The notes below the pieces were generated by a model that saw only the letters and a program-made list of their open reading frames with translations, was not told the DNA's origin and did no database searches. DNA of 53,100 nt, taken from positions 112,112-165,211 of the forward strand of contig NZ_JALGBX010000024.1 in NCBI RefSeq assembly GCF_022808175.1. Direction: 5' to 3'. The DNA comes from Streptomyces sp. AP-93. GTDB taxonomy: Bacteria > Actinomycetota > Actinomycetes > Streptomycetales > Streptomycetaceae. Position 1 is the stretch's first letter; each line of letters opens with the position of its first letter. Made by a program: the position numbers and the translations under genes. Below, one piece after another: positions 1 to 7,644 of the stretch.

Positions 1-84
1 TCCGCGATCCGCGATCCGCGATCCGCGATCCGCGATCCGCGATCCGCGATCCGCGATCCGCGATCCGCGATCCGCGATCCGCGA
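1..84. repeat. 12 tandem copies of a 7-bp repeat (TCCGCGA)
   Basis: Twelve perfect head-to-tail copies of TCCGCGA run from the first base of the window to 84, so the array may extend further left. Three units make 21 nt, so any frame through the array stays open and encodes a 7-residue repeat; on the minus strand this is Ala-Asp-Arg-Gly-Ser-Arg-Ile. The array lies inside the minus-strand open frame that starts at 127. Gain or loss of one unit would shift that frame. Confidence 0.95.
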
Positions 85-127
85 CGGTGAATCGGGCGTC
101 GGGCACGTAGTTTTCCGGGGTGGCCAT
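1..127 (-). CDS. partial divergent open frame, unknown function, runs off the window
   Basis: An ATG at 127-125 on the minus strand opens a frame (MATPENYVPDARFTVADRG...) that is still open at base 1 and enters the heptanucleotide array, giving a repeated ADRGSRI peptide. A GGGGTGG element just upstream could serve as ribosome binding site. The start overlaps the start of the plus-strand gene at 126, so the two would be divergent with almost no intergenic DNA. I do not recognise the family. It may be the 5' end of a real gene or a frame kept open only by the repeat. Confidence 0.4.
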   Translation of the reverse strand, partial: MATPENYVPDARFTVADRGSRIADRGSRIADRGSRIADRGSR

Positions 128-1910
128 GCACACCACCCCGCCTAGCCCGGCCGGCCCGGCCGGCGCCGGCGCCGAAGCCGCCTCCGACCGCTGGGCCACG
201 TTCCACGCCGACCGCACCCTGGTCGTCGCCGCCCGCACGGTCACTTCGACCGTCCGCGTCCTGGAATGCCTGCCCGCCCTCGTCCGCGACGACGGCCGGA
301 TCTCCGTGGTGTTCGCCCACGACCCCACCTCCGCCTTCGGCGAAGGGGTCCTCGACCTCCTCCACGACGCCGGCTGCCGTGTGATCCCCTGGGACCGGAT
401 CTCCGAAGCCTCCCCCGACCTGATCCTCTCCGCCAGCGAGAACATCGAGGTCCCGGCGGGCGACTGCCCCGTCCTCGTCCTCCCGCACGGCGTCGGCTTC
501 CAGAAGCTGGTCCCCGATTCCCGCGCCGCCCGCGTCCGCCTGTCCGGACTCGTCCCGGACGCGCTCCTCGAAGCCGGCCGGGCCTGGCTCGCCGTCTCCC
601 ACCCCGGCCAGGAGGAACAGCTCCTCGCCGCGCATCCCAAGACCGCCGGCCACACCCTGCTCGTCGGCGACCCCTGCTTCGACGAGCTCCTCGCCGCCCT
701 GGCCCACCGCCCCGCCCACCGGCGGGCCCTCGGGGTGCCGGACGACCGCCGGCTCGTCGTGGTCAGCTCCACCTGGGCCCGGTCCTCCCTCATCGGCCAG
801 GACCCGAAGCTGCCCGCGCGGCTGCTCGCCGCCCTGCCGTACGACGAGTACCGGGTCGCCCTGATCCTCCACCCGAACGTCTGGTCCCGGCACGGCGCCT
901 GGCAGCTCCGCACCTCCCAGCTGGCCTCCGCCCTCGCCGCCGGTCTGATCCTGGTCCCGCCCGTCCACGACTGGCGGTCCGCCCTCGTCGCCGCCGACCT
1001 GGTGATCGGCGACCACGGCTCCGTGACCCTGTACGGAGCCGCCCTCGGCGCGCCCGTCCTGCTCGGCGCCTTCGGCGAGGAGTCCGTCCCCGGCACCGCC
1101 GCCGCCTCGCTCGCCGGGCTCGCGCCCCGGCTGGAGCCCGGCGCGCAGGGTACGGAGCTGGCGGCGCGGGTCGCAGCCGCCGTCGACGGGTACGAGCCCG
1201 GGCGCTACGCCCCCGTCGCCCGCGAGGCCTTCGCCGAGCCGGGGCGGGCCCATGCCCGGCTGCGCGGCGCCCTGTACCGGCTGCTCCGGCTGGCCGAGCC
1301 GGACTCCGCCCCGCCGTACGCGCCGGCCCTCCCGCTCCCCGAGCCACCCCGGGCCACACCCTGCACCGCCTGGTGGGTGACCACCGGGGCGGGCTCCGGT
1401 GCCACCGGGCCCGGCACCGGGCCGATCGCGGTACGCCGCTTCCCGGCGGCGGCCGGGGAACCGGCCGCCGGGGACGGCTCCGGGGACGGTTCCGGGGACG
1501 GCTTCACCCATCTCGCCTGCGAGGACACCGAGCCGGACCGGCGCCTGACCGAGAGTGCGTCCGTCGTGCTCGGCCGCGCGGCGGGGGACCCGGCGGGGTG
1601 GGTCGCGGACACCCTGGCGGCCTGGCCCGGCGCCGTGTTGGCGGCGGTCACGGTGGAGGCGTGCGGGGGCACCGGCACGGGCGGCGGAGCCGCCGGGTCC
1701 GGTGTCGTGCTCGTCGGACTGCGCGACGGCCGGACCCTGGCCGTCGAAGGCTCCGGCGACCCGGGGCTCGCCGCGGCCGCCGTGTACGCCTGCCTGCGCT
1801 CGGGCCGGCCCCTCGCCGACGCGGAGGTCACCCTGCGGCTGGGGACGGCCCCGGCGCAGGGCTTCGTACGACTGCGCCTACGGCTCCAGGGCGCGCAGCC
1901 GCTCCCGTAG
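126..1910 (+). CDS. GT-B-fold-like protein (CDP-glycerol transferase-like), function unknown
   Basis: About 594 residues from ATG 126, preceded by GGGGTGG; GTG 120 in the same frame is an alternative start. The first ~380 residues look like a GT-B-type fold: an N-terminal Rossmann-like half, then segments such as VVVSSTWARSS and a C-terminal half with GDHGSVTLYGAALGAPVLL, similar in layout to the nucleotide-binding half of CDP-glycerol glycerophosphotransferases. The last ~200 residues are low-complexity Gly/Ala/Pro followed by a small conserved-looking domain. No signal peptide or membrane segment is seen. Homologues in streptomycetes are sometimes mislabelled as translation initiation factor 2; nothing here resembles IF-2. 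Its 3' end overlaps the converging STAND ATPase gene by 33 bp. Confidence 0.7.
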   Translation: MHTTPPSPAGPAGAGAEAASDRWATFHADRTLVVAARTVTSTVRVLECLPALVRDDGRISVVFAHDPTSAFGEGVLDLLHDAGCRVIPWDRISEASPDLILSASENIEVPAGDCPVLVLPHGVGFQKLVPDSRAARVRLSGLVPDALLEAGRAWLAVSHPGQEEQLLAAHPKTAGHTLLVGDPCFDELLAALAHRPAHRRALGVPDDRRLVVVSSTWARSSLIGQDPKLPARLLAALPYDEYRVALILHPNVWSRHGAWQLRTSQLASALAAGLILVPPVHDWRSALVAADLVIGDHGSVTLYGAALGAPVLLGAFGEESVPGTAAASLAGLAPRLEPGAQGTELAARVAAAVDGYEPGRYAPVAREAFAEPGRAHARLRGALYRLLRLAEPDSAPPYAPALPLPEPPRATPCTAWWVTTGAGSGATGPGTGPIAVRRFPAAAGEPAAGDGSGDGSGDGFTHLACEDTEPDRRLTESASVVLGRAAGDPAGWVADTLAAWPGAVLAAVTVEACGGTGTGGGAAGSGVVLVGLRDGRTLAVEGSGDPGLAAAAVYACLRSGRPLADAEVTLRLGTAPAQGFVRLRLRLQGAQPLP

Positions 1911-4388
1911 CGATTCCGCGAGCGGGCTGCCGCCCGCCTCGTGGATCTCCAGCGCCCGTGCCAGGTCCGCCGCGAGGTCCGCCCGGTCGCCGCCCGGCCG
2001 CTCCGCGATGTCCGCGAGGACCAGGCGCGCCTCGGCCTCGTAGTGCGCGGCCCCCTGATCCGCCAGCGCCCGTACCGCCCGGCGCAGGACGGCCACCGCC
2101 CGCGAGGTCTCCCCGAGCCGGTCGTGGGCGCGGCCCAGGGCGACGGCCGCCCGGGCCGCCATCCGCCGGTCCGGTTCCGCTCCGGCGAGGAACGCCTCCT
2201 GCGCCCGGGTCAGGGTTCCGAGCGCACGGGCCGGATCCCCCGCGGCGTCCTGGGCGCAGCCGAGGAAGAGCAGGGCGATGGCCGCGCCCCGGGCCTCGCC
2301 CGCCTCGGTGTTCAGCGCCAGCGAGCGCTCGTACGCCTCGATGGCGCGGGCCGGCTCGACGCGGTCCAGGTACCGGCCGAGGAACTCCATGACGGAGGCC
2401 CGCAGCACGGTCCGGCCGGCGACTTCGGCGCAGGCCACGGCCTTGTCCAGCTCGGTGCGGGCCTGCCCGAGCTCGCCCAGGTCCATCAGCGGCCGCGACA
2501 GCATGCTGCGCAGCCGCGCCTCGGCGGCCGGTACGAGGTCCCCGGCGGCGGCCGCGGCGCCCAGTTCGAGGGATTCCCGCCAGTCCCCCAGGTGGCGGCG
2601 GTACAGGAACAGCGCCGTGAAACCCTCCGCGAGCTGCCACACGGGCGTGCGCAGCCCGAGCCCTGAGGCCTCGCGGAGCAGGGCGAGGACGCCGGCCCGC
2701 TCCGCCTCCAGCCACTCCAGCGCCCGCGCCCGGCCCTCCGCCCCGCCGGGGAAGGGGCTCGGCTGCGGCCCGGGGTCGAAGTCCGCGATCCGCAGCCGCT
2801 CGGCGCGCACGGCCCGGTCGGCGTGCCCGACGCGGACGACGTAGTGGCGCGCGACCCGCTCCACGAGGTCCCGGTGGCCCCCGGGCCCCTCCTCGGCCGC
2901 TGCGCGCTCGCGCGCGTGCAGCCGTACGAGATCGTGCAGGTGGTAGCGGCTCTGCCCGACCGGCCCGTACTCCAGGAGGCGCGCGTCCTGGAGTACGTCG
3001 AGCAGTGCCTCGGTCTCCTCCACGCCGAGCTCCGCGGCGGCGGCCGCCGCGGAGGCGTCGAAGGTCCGGCCGGGCAGCAGGCCCAGCAGCCGGTACAGCC
3101 GGGCTACCGCGGGGTCCAGTTGGCGGTAGGCGGAATCGAAGACGGCGGAGACGGACACCGTGCGCTCCCCTCGGAGGGACATCGCGGTCAGCCGGCGGGA
3201 GTCGTCGGCCAGTTCCCCGGCGAGACCCGCCAGGGTCAGCCGGCGGGTGGTCAGCAGCCGGGCCGCCACGATGTGCAGGGCGACGGGCAGCCCGCCGCAC
3301 AGCGCGACGAGCCGCTCGGCCGCCTCGGGCTCGGCGGCGATCACCCGCTCCCCGCAGCGGTCGGCGAGGATCAGCAGCGCGCTCCGGGTGTCCAGCGGCT
3401 CCAGGTCCAGCGGTACGGCCCCGTCGGCGAACAGCTCCGTGAGCCGGGCGCTGCTGCTCGTGACCAGCAGGGCGCTGCCCGCGCCCTGTGGCATCAGGGC
3501 CCTGACCTGCGCGGGGTCGCTGACGTCGTCGAGCATGAGCAGCATCCGGCGGCCTTGGGAGCGCTTCTGGTACAGCCGCGTGCGCTCGGCCAGGGAGTGC
3601 GGGAGGTACTCCTCCCCGACCCCCAGGGACCGCAGGCACATCCCGACGGCGGCGGAGACGTCCGCGCCGCCGGAGGGGCCGCGCAGGGCGGCGAAGTCCA
3701 CGTAGAGCTGCCCGTCCGGGAACCGGGGCCGCGACCGGTGCGCCCAGCGGGTCGCCGTCGCGGTCTTGCCGACGCCGGGCGTGCCGCCGAGCAGGAGCAC
3801 GCCGACGTGGTCGGCGCCTTCGGGGATCAGCCCGTCGATGGCGGCCAGTTCGCCGGTGCGGTTGTGGAACCGGGTGCGCAGCGCGGGGATCTCGTCGGGC
3901 ACCTCGGCGGCTTCCGGCGCCGTCACGTGGTAGTTCACGCCGCCGTTGATCACGGCGCCCTGGTACACGCCGTACTGCGCACCGGAGTTGACCACGAGGG
4001 CCGGCTGACCGCCCAGTTCGCCGAGCTGGCCGAGTTCGGCGAGGAGTGCGCGCAGTTCGGCTTCGGCGCCGGGCCGTTCCAGGAGTACGCGCAGCAGTCC
4101 GTCGCGCCATGCGTCCCGGCCGCCCTCGGCGAGCTCGGTGACGAGGGCGACCTCCGCCGCCCCATCGACCTCCGCCGCCCCATCGGCCTCCGCCGCCCCA
4201 TCGGCCACCGCTTCGGCGCCCCCGGCTGCCGCGTCCGGCGCCTCCGCGCCCCGCCGGCCGAAGAAGCCCGCCAGCCGTCCCTTGGCCGACTCCCAGCCGT
4301 CGGAGACCGCCAGTCCCACGAACTGCGCGGCCGCCGCCGCGGCCAGCGCCGCCAACTCCTCCACAGAGCCCCCCTCACGCGTCGCCAT
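1878..4388 (-). CDS. STAND NTPase: NB-ARC domain plus TPR repeats
   Basis: 836 residues. Order: N-terminal alpha-helical segment (1-45); Ala/Glu-rich repeat linker (about 63-80); a short Gly/Asn/Gln-rich segment (about 133-153, AQYGVYQGAVINGGVNYHV); NB-ARC ATPase with P-loop GGTPGVGKT near residue 200, Walker B LLMLDDV near 280 and a GLPVAL motif; winged-helix region; then tetratricopeptide repeats to the C-terminus. This is the layout of bacterial AfsR-related/NLR-like signalling ATPases, but the SARP DNA-binding domain of AfsR is absent. ATG 4388 has a weak ribosome binding site; GTG 4364 is better placed behind GAGGGGGG. The partner and trigger are unknown; the segment before the P-loop is discussed as a finding. 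Confidence 0.85.
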   Translation of the reverse strand: MATREGGSVEELAALAAAAAAQFVGLAVSDGWESAKGRLAGFFGRRGAEAPDAAAGGAEAVADGAAEADGAAEVDGAAEVALVTELAEGGRDAWRDGLLRVLLERPGAEAELRALLAELGQLGELGGQPALVVNSGAQYGVYQGAVINGGVNYHVTAPEAAEVPDEIPALRTRFHNRTGELAAIDGLIPEGADHVGVLLLGGTPGVGKTATATRWAHRSRPRFPDGQLYVDFAALRGPSGGADVSAAVGMCLRSLGVGEEYLPHSLAERTRLYQKRSQGRRMLLMLDDVSDPAQVRALMPQGAGSALLVTSSSARLTELFADGAVPLDLEPLDTRSALLILADRCGERVIAAEPEAAERLVALCGGLPVALHIVAARLLTTRRLTLAGLAGELADDSRRLTAMSLRGERTVSVSAVFDSAYRQLDPAVARLYRLLGLLPGRTFDASAAAAAAELGVEETEALLDVLQDARLLEYGPVGQSRYHLHDLVRLHARERAAAEEGPGGHRDLVERVARHYVVRVGHADRAVRAERLRIADFDPGPQPSPFPGGAEGRARALEWLEAERAGVLALLREASGLGLRTPVWQLAEGFTALFLYRRHLGDWRESLELGAAAAAGDLVPAAEARLRSMLSRPLMDLGELGQARTELDKAVACAEVAGRTVLRASVMEFLGRYLDRVEPARAIEAYERSLALNTEAGEARGAAIALLFLGCAQDAAGDPARALGTLTRAQEAFLAGAEPDRRMAARAAVALGRAHDRLGETSRAVAVLRRAVRALADQGAAHYEAEARLVLADIAERPGGDRADLAADLARALEIHEAGGSPLAESLRERLRALEP
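4148..4201. repeat. three tandem 18-bp repeats inside the STAND ATPase gene
   Basis: Three nearly identical 18-bp units (CGACCTCCGCCGCCCCAT, last copy with one change) encode the repeated Asp/Val/Ala-Gly-Ala-Ala-Glu linker between the N-terminal helix and the NB-ARC domain. The unit length is a multiple of three, so copy-number change alters linker length without breaking the frame. Confidence 0.9.
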
Positions 4389-4468
4389 CGGCTGCCCCTA
4401 CGGTAAGGAGATCGCCCGGCCCCGCCCCTGCATAGCCCACCGCCGGGCGCGCCGCCCCGGTTTCGGGC

Positions 4469-5128
4469 TCAATTGGCCCGATAGGCCCGCAGGAAGGCGC
4501 CCACGCCGCCCGCGATCAGGTGGTCGGTCCGCTCCTTGGGCAGGGGGACCACCCCGTAGTGCGAGAGCTGCGAGATGGAGTGCGAGGTCAGCGCCATGAA
4601 GTGGGCGCCCGCCAGCATCGCGTCACCGCGCACGTCGATCAGCCCGGCGGCGTCGAGGCCCGCCAGCGCGTCCGCGAGCGCGCGGGAGACCGGTCCGGGG
4701 CCTGCGTTCACCCAGGCCTCCAGCACCTCCGGCGGCACGTGGTCGGCCTCGGCGTGGATGTGGCGGACGAGCGCGAAGTGGTCGGCGTAGTCGGTCATGA
4801 GCCCGATGACCCGGTGGGCGAAGTCGACCAGGTCCCGCTCCAGATCCTCGGGGCGGGGCGGGCGTTCAGGGTTGAGGGCGGCTTCGATCTGGGCGATCTG
4901 GGCGTCGCGCACCTGTCCCGAGGTCCAGGTGACGACGGCGGCGAAGAGCATCGCCTTGCCGCCCGGGAAGTGGTTGTAGAGCGTGCGGGTCGAGATGCCG
5001 GCCGCGGCGGCGAGCCCGTCGACCGTGGCCCGGGCGTAGCCCTCACGGCCGAAGAGCCCGCAGGTCGCGCTCGCGATGGCGGCCTGCTTCTCCAGCTTCC
5101 TGGCATGGGCGTTGGCGCCGGTGCTCAC
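4469..5128 (-). CDS. TetR-family transcriptional repressor
   Basis: 219 residues from GTG 5128, chosen because GGAGGCGAA lies just upstream; the longer frame to 5164 would run into the operator. The N-terminal ~60 residues carry a TetR helix-turn-helix (GYARATVDGLAAAAGISTRTLYNHFPGGKAML). The rest is an all-helical ligand/dimer domain with no recognisable ligand signature. It is divergent from the flavin-reductase gene, and the shared promoter contains two CAACG-N2-CGTTG palindromes. By family behaviour it should repress both directions until a small molecule, plausibly a quinone or drug exported by the adjacent MFS pump, releases it. The ligand is inference. Confidence 0.93.
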   Translation of the reverse strand: MSTGANAHARKLEKQAAIASATCGLFGREGYARATVDGLAAAAGISTRTLYNHFPGGKAMLFAAVVTWTSGQVRDAQIAQIEAALNPERPPRPEDLERDLVDFAHRVIGLMTDYADHFALVRHIHAEADHVPPEVLEAWVNAGPGPVSRALADALAGLDAAGLIDVRGDAMLAGAHFMALTSHSISQLSHYGVVPLPKERTDHLIAGGVGAFLRAYRAN

Positions 5129-5147
5129 TTCGCCTCCGAACAAGAAG

Positions 5148-5184
5148 TACAACGACCGTTGCACTTTTCACAACGGTCGTTGTA
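5148..5184. promoter_or_regulatory. double TetR operator between TetR and flavin reductase genes
   Basis: Perfect 14-bp inverted repeats, TACAACGACCGTTG (5148-5161) and CAACGGTCGTTGTA (5171-5184), are separated by 9 bp. Each arm is itself a near-palindrome of form CAACG-N2-CGTTG, so the site can be read as two adjacent dimer sites 23 bp apart. It lies between GTG 5128 (minus) and ATG 5240 (plus), the expected place for autorepression and control of the divergent operon. Confidence 0.88.
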
Positions 5185-5239
5185 GTTTAGCGGAGGAGCG
5201 ATCGCAAAGAGCGGTCGCCCCACCGACGAGGGGACCGCC

Positions 5240-5872
5240 ATGACCGCCGCCCACGCTTCCACCCCCGCCTCCGCCCCCGGCGAGGACGCGCCGCTGCGCG
5301 TCGCCGTCATCCTCGGCAGCGTCCGCGAGGGCCGTCAGGGCCGCGCCGTCGCCGACTGGTTCCTCGGCGCCGCGACCGCCCTCGGCGGCCTCGACCTCGA
5401 CCTCATCGACCTCGCCGACGTCGACCTGCCGCTCGTCATGCCCGGCTGGGGCGGCTCCCCGGACCCTCAGACGGCCGCCGCCCTCGCGGAGGTCAGCCCG
5501 CGGCTGGCGGCCGCCGAGGCCTTCATCATCGTCACGCCCGAGTACAACCACAGCTTCCCGGCCGTACTGAAGAACCTCATCGACTGGCACGGCGAGGAGT
5601 GGCGCGCCAAGCCGGCCGGCTTCGTCTCCTACGGCGGCCTCGGCGGCGGCCTGCGTGCCGTCGAGCAGCTCCGGCTGGTCTTCGCCGAGCTGCACTCCGT
5701 GACCGTGCGCGACTCCGTCAGCCTGCACGGGCCCTGGTCCGGGCTCGGCCAGGACGGCGTACCGCGCGACATCGCCGTGGCCGAGGGCGCGGTCAAGGGC
5801 ATGGTCGGCCAGCTGGCCTGGTGGGGCCGCGCGCTGCGCGACGCCCGCGCGAGCCGCCCGTACCAGGGCTGA
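5240..5872 (+). CDS. NADPH-dependent FMN reductase family protein
   Basis: 210 residues, soluble. The N-terminal region has the flavodoxin-like phosphate-binding loop (VAVILGSVREGRQGRAVADWF), followed by the family's TPEYNHSFPAVLKNLIDWH motif that packs on the flavin, and a SYGGLGGGLRAVEQLR segment. These features identify the FMN_red / quinone-reductase-like family that uses NAD(P)H to reduce FMN, quinones or azo compounds. It is first in a plus-strand pair with the MFS transporter 13 bp downstream and sits next to the TetR operator. The set looks like an inducible detoxification module (reduce, then export); that role is inferred from context. The first ~18 residues are a Pro/Ala-rich tail. 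Confidence 0.9.
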   Translation: MTAAHASTPASAPGEDAPLRVAVILGSVREGRQGRAVADWFLGAATALGGLDLDLIDLADVDLPLVMPGWGGSPDPQTAAALAEVSPRLAAAEAFIIVTPEYNHSFPAVLKNLIDWHGEEWRAKPAGFVSYGGLGGGLRAVEQLRLVFAELHSVTVRDSVSLHGPWSGLGQDGVPRDIAVAEGAVKGMVGQLAWWGRALRDARASRPYQG

Positions 5873-5885
5873 GGGCGGCAGGAGG

Positions 5886-7595
5886 ATGCGTACGCCCCGG
5901 AACCCCCGAGGCGCGACCCCGCCGGCAACGCCTCCCGCGGACACCATGCCCCTCCCTGTCTCCCCCGGTCCGACCGTCACGACCGGCCGCACGCACTCCG
6001 CCGGCCCCGTGGACCCGGCGGACCCGGCGGACCCGGCGGATCCGTCGGGCCTTACGGACCTGACGGACCTGACTGACCCGGCGGGCCTGACAGACCCCAC
6101 GGACCCGACTGACCCGGCGGACCCCACAGACCCGTCGAACCCGACTGACCCGGCGCACCCCGCGACCCGCGCCGGCCGGGCGGCCGGGCCGGAGCCCGCC
6201 TCATCGGCGCGGGGCGGGCCGGACCCCACCCCGTCGGCGCGTCAGCTCCACCGCACCGTCGGAGTCGTCATCGTCGGCTCGGTCATGTCGGTGCTCGACA
6301 TGACGATCGTCAACGTCGCCCTGCACCGCCTCTCCGAAGCCTTCCAGGCGCCACTCGCGACGATCCAGTGGGCGGCTAGCGCGTACACGCTCGCGCTGGC
6401 CGCCGTCATCCCGGCCTCGGCCTGGGCGATGGGCCGCTTCGGCGCCAAACGCACCTACCTCGGCGCCCTCGCCCTGTTCTCGCTCGGATCGCTGCTCGCC
6501 GCGTGCGCCTGGAGCGCCGGGAGCCTGATCGCCTTCCGCGCGGTACAGGGCCTGGGCGGTGGGCTGCTCCTGCCCGTCGGCATGGCCATGGTGATGCGCA
6601 CGGCCGACCCGGCACGGCTCGGGCGGGTGATGGCCCTGCTCGGGCTGCCCATCATCGTCGGGCCGGTGGCCGGGCCGGTGCTGGGCGGCTGGCTGGTCGA
6701 CTCGGCGTCCTGGCAGTGGATCTTCCTGGTCAACCTGCCGGTCGGGGCGGTGGCGCTGATCCTCGCCGCGAAGCTGCTGCGCTCCGACGCCCCGAGCGCC
6801 CCGGCCGCCCCGCCCCGGCTGGACGTACCCGGCCTGCTGATGCTGTCCCCGGGCCTCGCCCTGCTCCTCTACGGCCTGGCCCGCGGCGGGGAAGGCGGCA
6901 CCTTCACCGCACCCGGCGCCCTGCTCCCCACCCTGGCCGGCGCCACGCTCGTCGTCGCCTTCGCCCGCAGGGCCCTGACCGCCCGCGAGCCCCTCCTCGA
7001 CCTGAAACTGCTCCGCGACCGCACCTTCCGGGCGGGCATCGCCACGCTCGCCCTCTTCACCTGCGGCTACTTCGGATCCATGCTGCTCGCACCGATGTAC
7101 TGGCAGCAGGGCCGCGGCATGAGTGCGACGGCGGCCGGGCTGCTGGGCGCGCCGACCGGGCTCACCGTCGGCCTGGTCATGCAGATCGCCTCGCGCCGCG
7201 TCGACAAGGTCTCCCCGCGCCGGCTGATCCGAGCCGGCATCGCGGTGGGAGCGCTGGGCATGGCCCTGACCGCCCTCCAGGCCGGCTCGCCGGACGTGGC
7301 GCCCTGGCGGTTCGTCACCGCTTCGATGGTCATGGGCATCGGCTCCGGCATGGTCATGATGCCGACGATGACCACCGCGAGCCGGGACCTTCCCGGGCCC
7401 CGCCTGACCGCGGCGAGCACCATCATCAGCATCAACGCCCAGATCGGCGCCTCGATCGGCACGGCCCTCCTCTCGGTGACCCTGAGCACGGCGGGCACGA
7501 CCCCGACGGGCTTCCGCACCACGTACGCGATCGCGGCCCTCCTCCTCGCCCTGGCCCTCCTCCCGTCCTCCCGCCTCCCCAACCACCACCCCTGA
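5886..7595 (+). CDS. MFS drug/H+ antiporter, DHA2 (14-TMS, EmrB/QacA) type
   Basis: 569 residues from ATG 5886. The first ~120 residues are a cytosolic tail dominated by Asp-Pro-X repeats; the transporter proper starts near residue 122 (VGVVIVGSVMSVLDMTIVNVAL, DHA2 motif D1 region) and contains the TMS2-3 loop RFGAKRTYLG and motif C (GPVAGPVLGGWLVD). About 14 hydrophobic segments can be counted. AGGAGG abuts ATG 5886 with almost no spacer, so translation may actually begin downstream, for example at ATG 5946. It is probably co-transcribed with the flavin reductase and under the divergent TetR. The pump's substrate is unknown. It converges on the LuxR gene of the neighbouring cluster with about 50 bp between stops. 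Confidence 0.88.
   Translation: MRTPRNPRGATPPATPPADTMPLPVSPGPTVTTGRTHSAGPVDPADPADPADPSGLTDLTDLTDPAGLTDPTDPTDPADPTDPSNPTDPAHPATRAGRAAGPEPASSARGGPDPTPSARQLHRTVGVVIVGSVMSVLDMTIVNVALHRLSEAFQAPLATIQWAASAYTLALAAVIPASAWAMGRFGAKRTYLGALALFSLGSLLAACAWSAGSLIAFRAVQGLGGGLLLPVGMAMVMRTADPARLGRVMALLGLPIIVGPVAGPVLGGWLVDSASWQWIFLVNLPVGAVALILAAKLLRSDAPSAPAAPPRLDVPGLLMLSPGLALLLYGLARGGEGGTFTAPGALLPTLAGATLVVAFARRALTAREPLLDLKLLRDRTFRAGIATLALFTCGYFGSMLLAPMYWQQGRGMSATAAGLLGAPTGLTVGLVMQIASRRVDKVSPRRLIRAGIAVGALGMALTALQAGSPDVAPWRFVTASMVMGIGSGMVMMPTMTTASRDLPGPRLTAASTIISINAQIGASIGTALLSVTLSTAGTTPTGFRTTYAIAALLLALALLPSSRLPNHHP
6012..6164. repeat. 17 imperfect 9-bp units encoding Asp-Pro-X tail of the MFS protein
   Basis: Seventeen consecutive 9-bp units of consensus GACCCGGCG cover codons 43-93 of the transporter gene and encode D-P-A/T/S triplets with some G-L-T and D-L-T variants. 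Units are in frame with the gene, so expansion or contraction changes tail length only. The tail precedes the first membrane segment and would be cytosolic. Confidence 0.92.
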
Positions 7596-7644
7596 CCGGC
7601 GGGGGGCGTGAGGACGGCGCGACCTGTGCCACCCCGTGATGCGG

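Noticed and set aside
1..84. CRISPR array
   Set aside because: Units are 7 bp, contiguous and without spacers; no cas genes. The other tandem arrays in the window also lack spacers.
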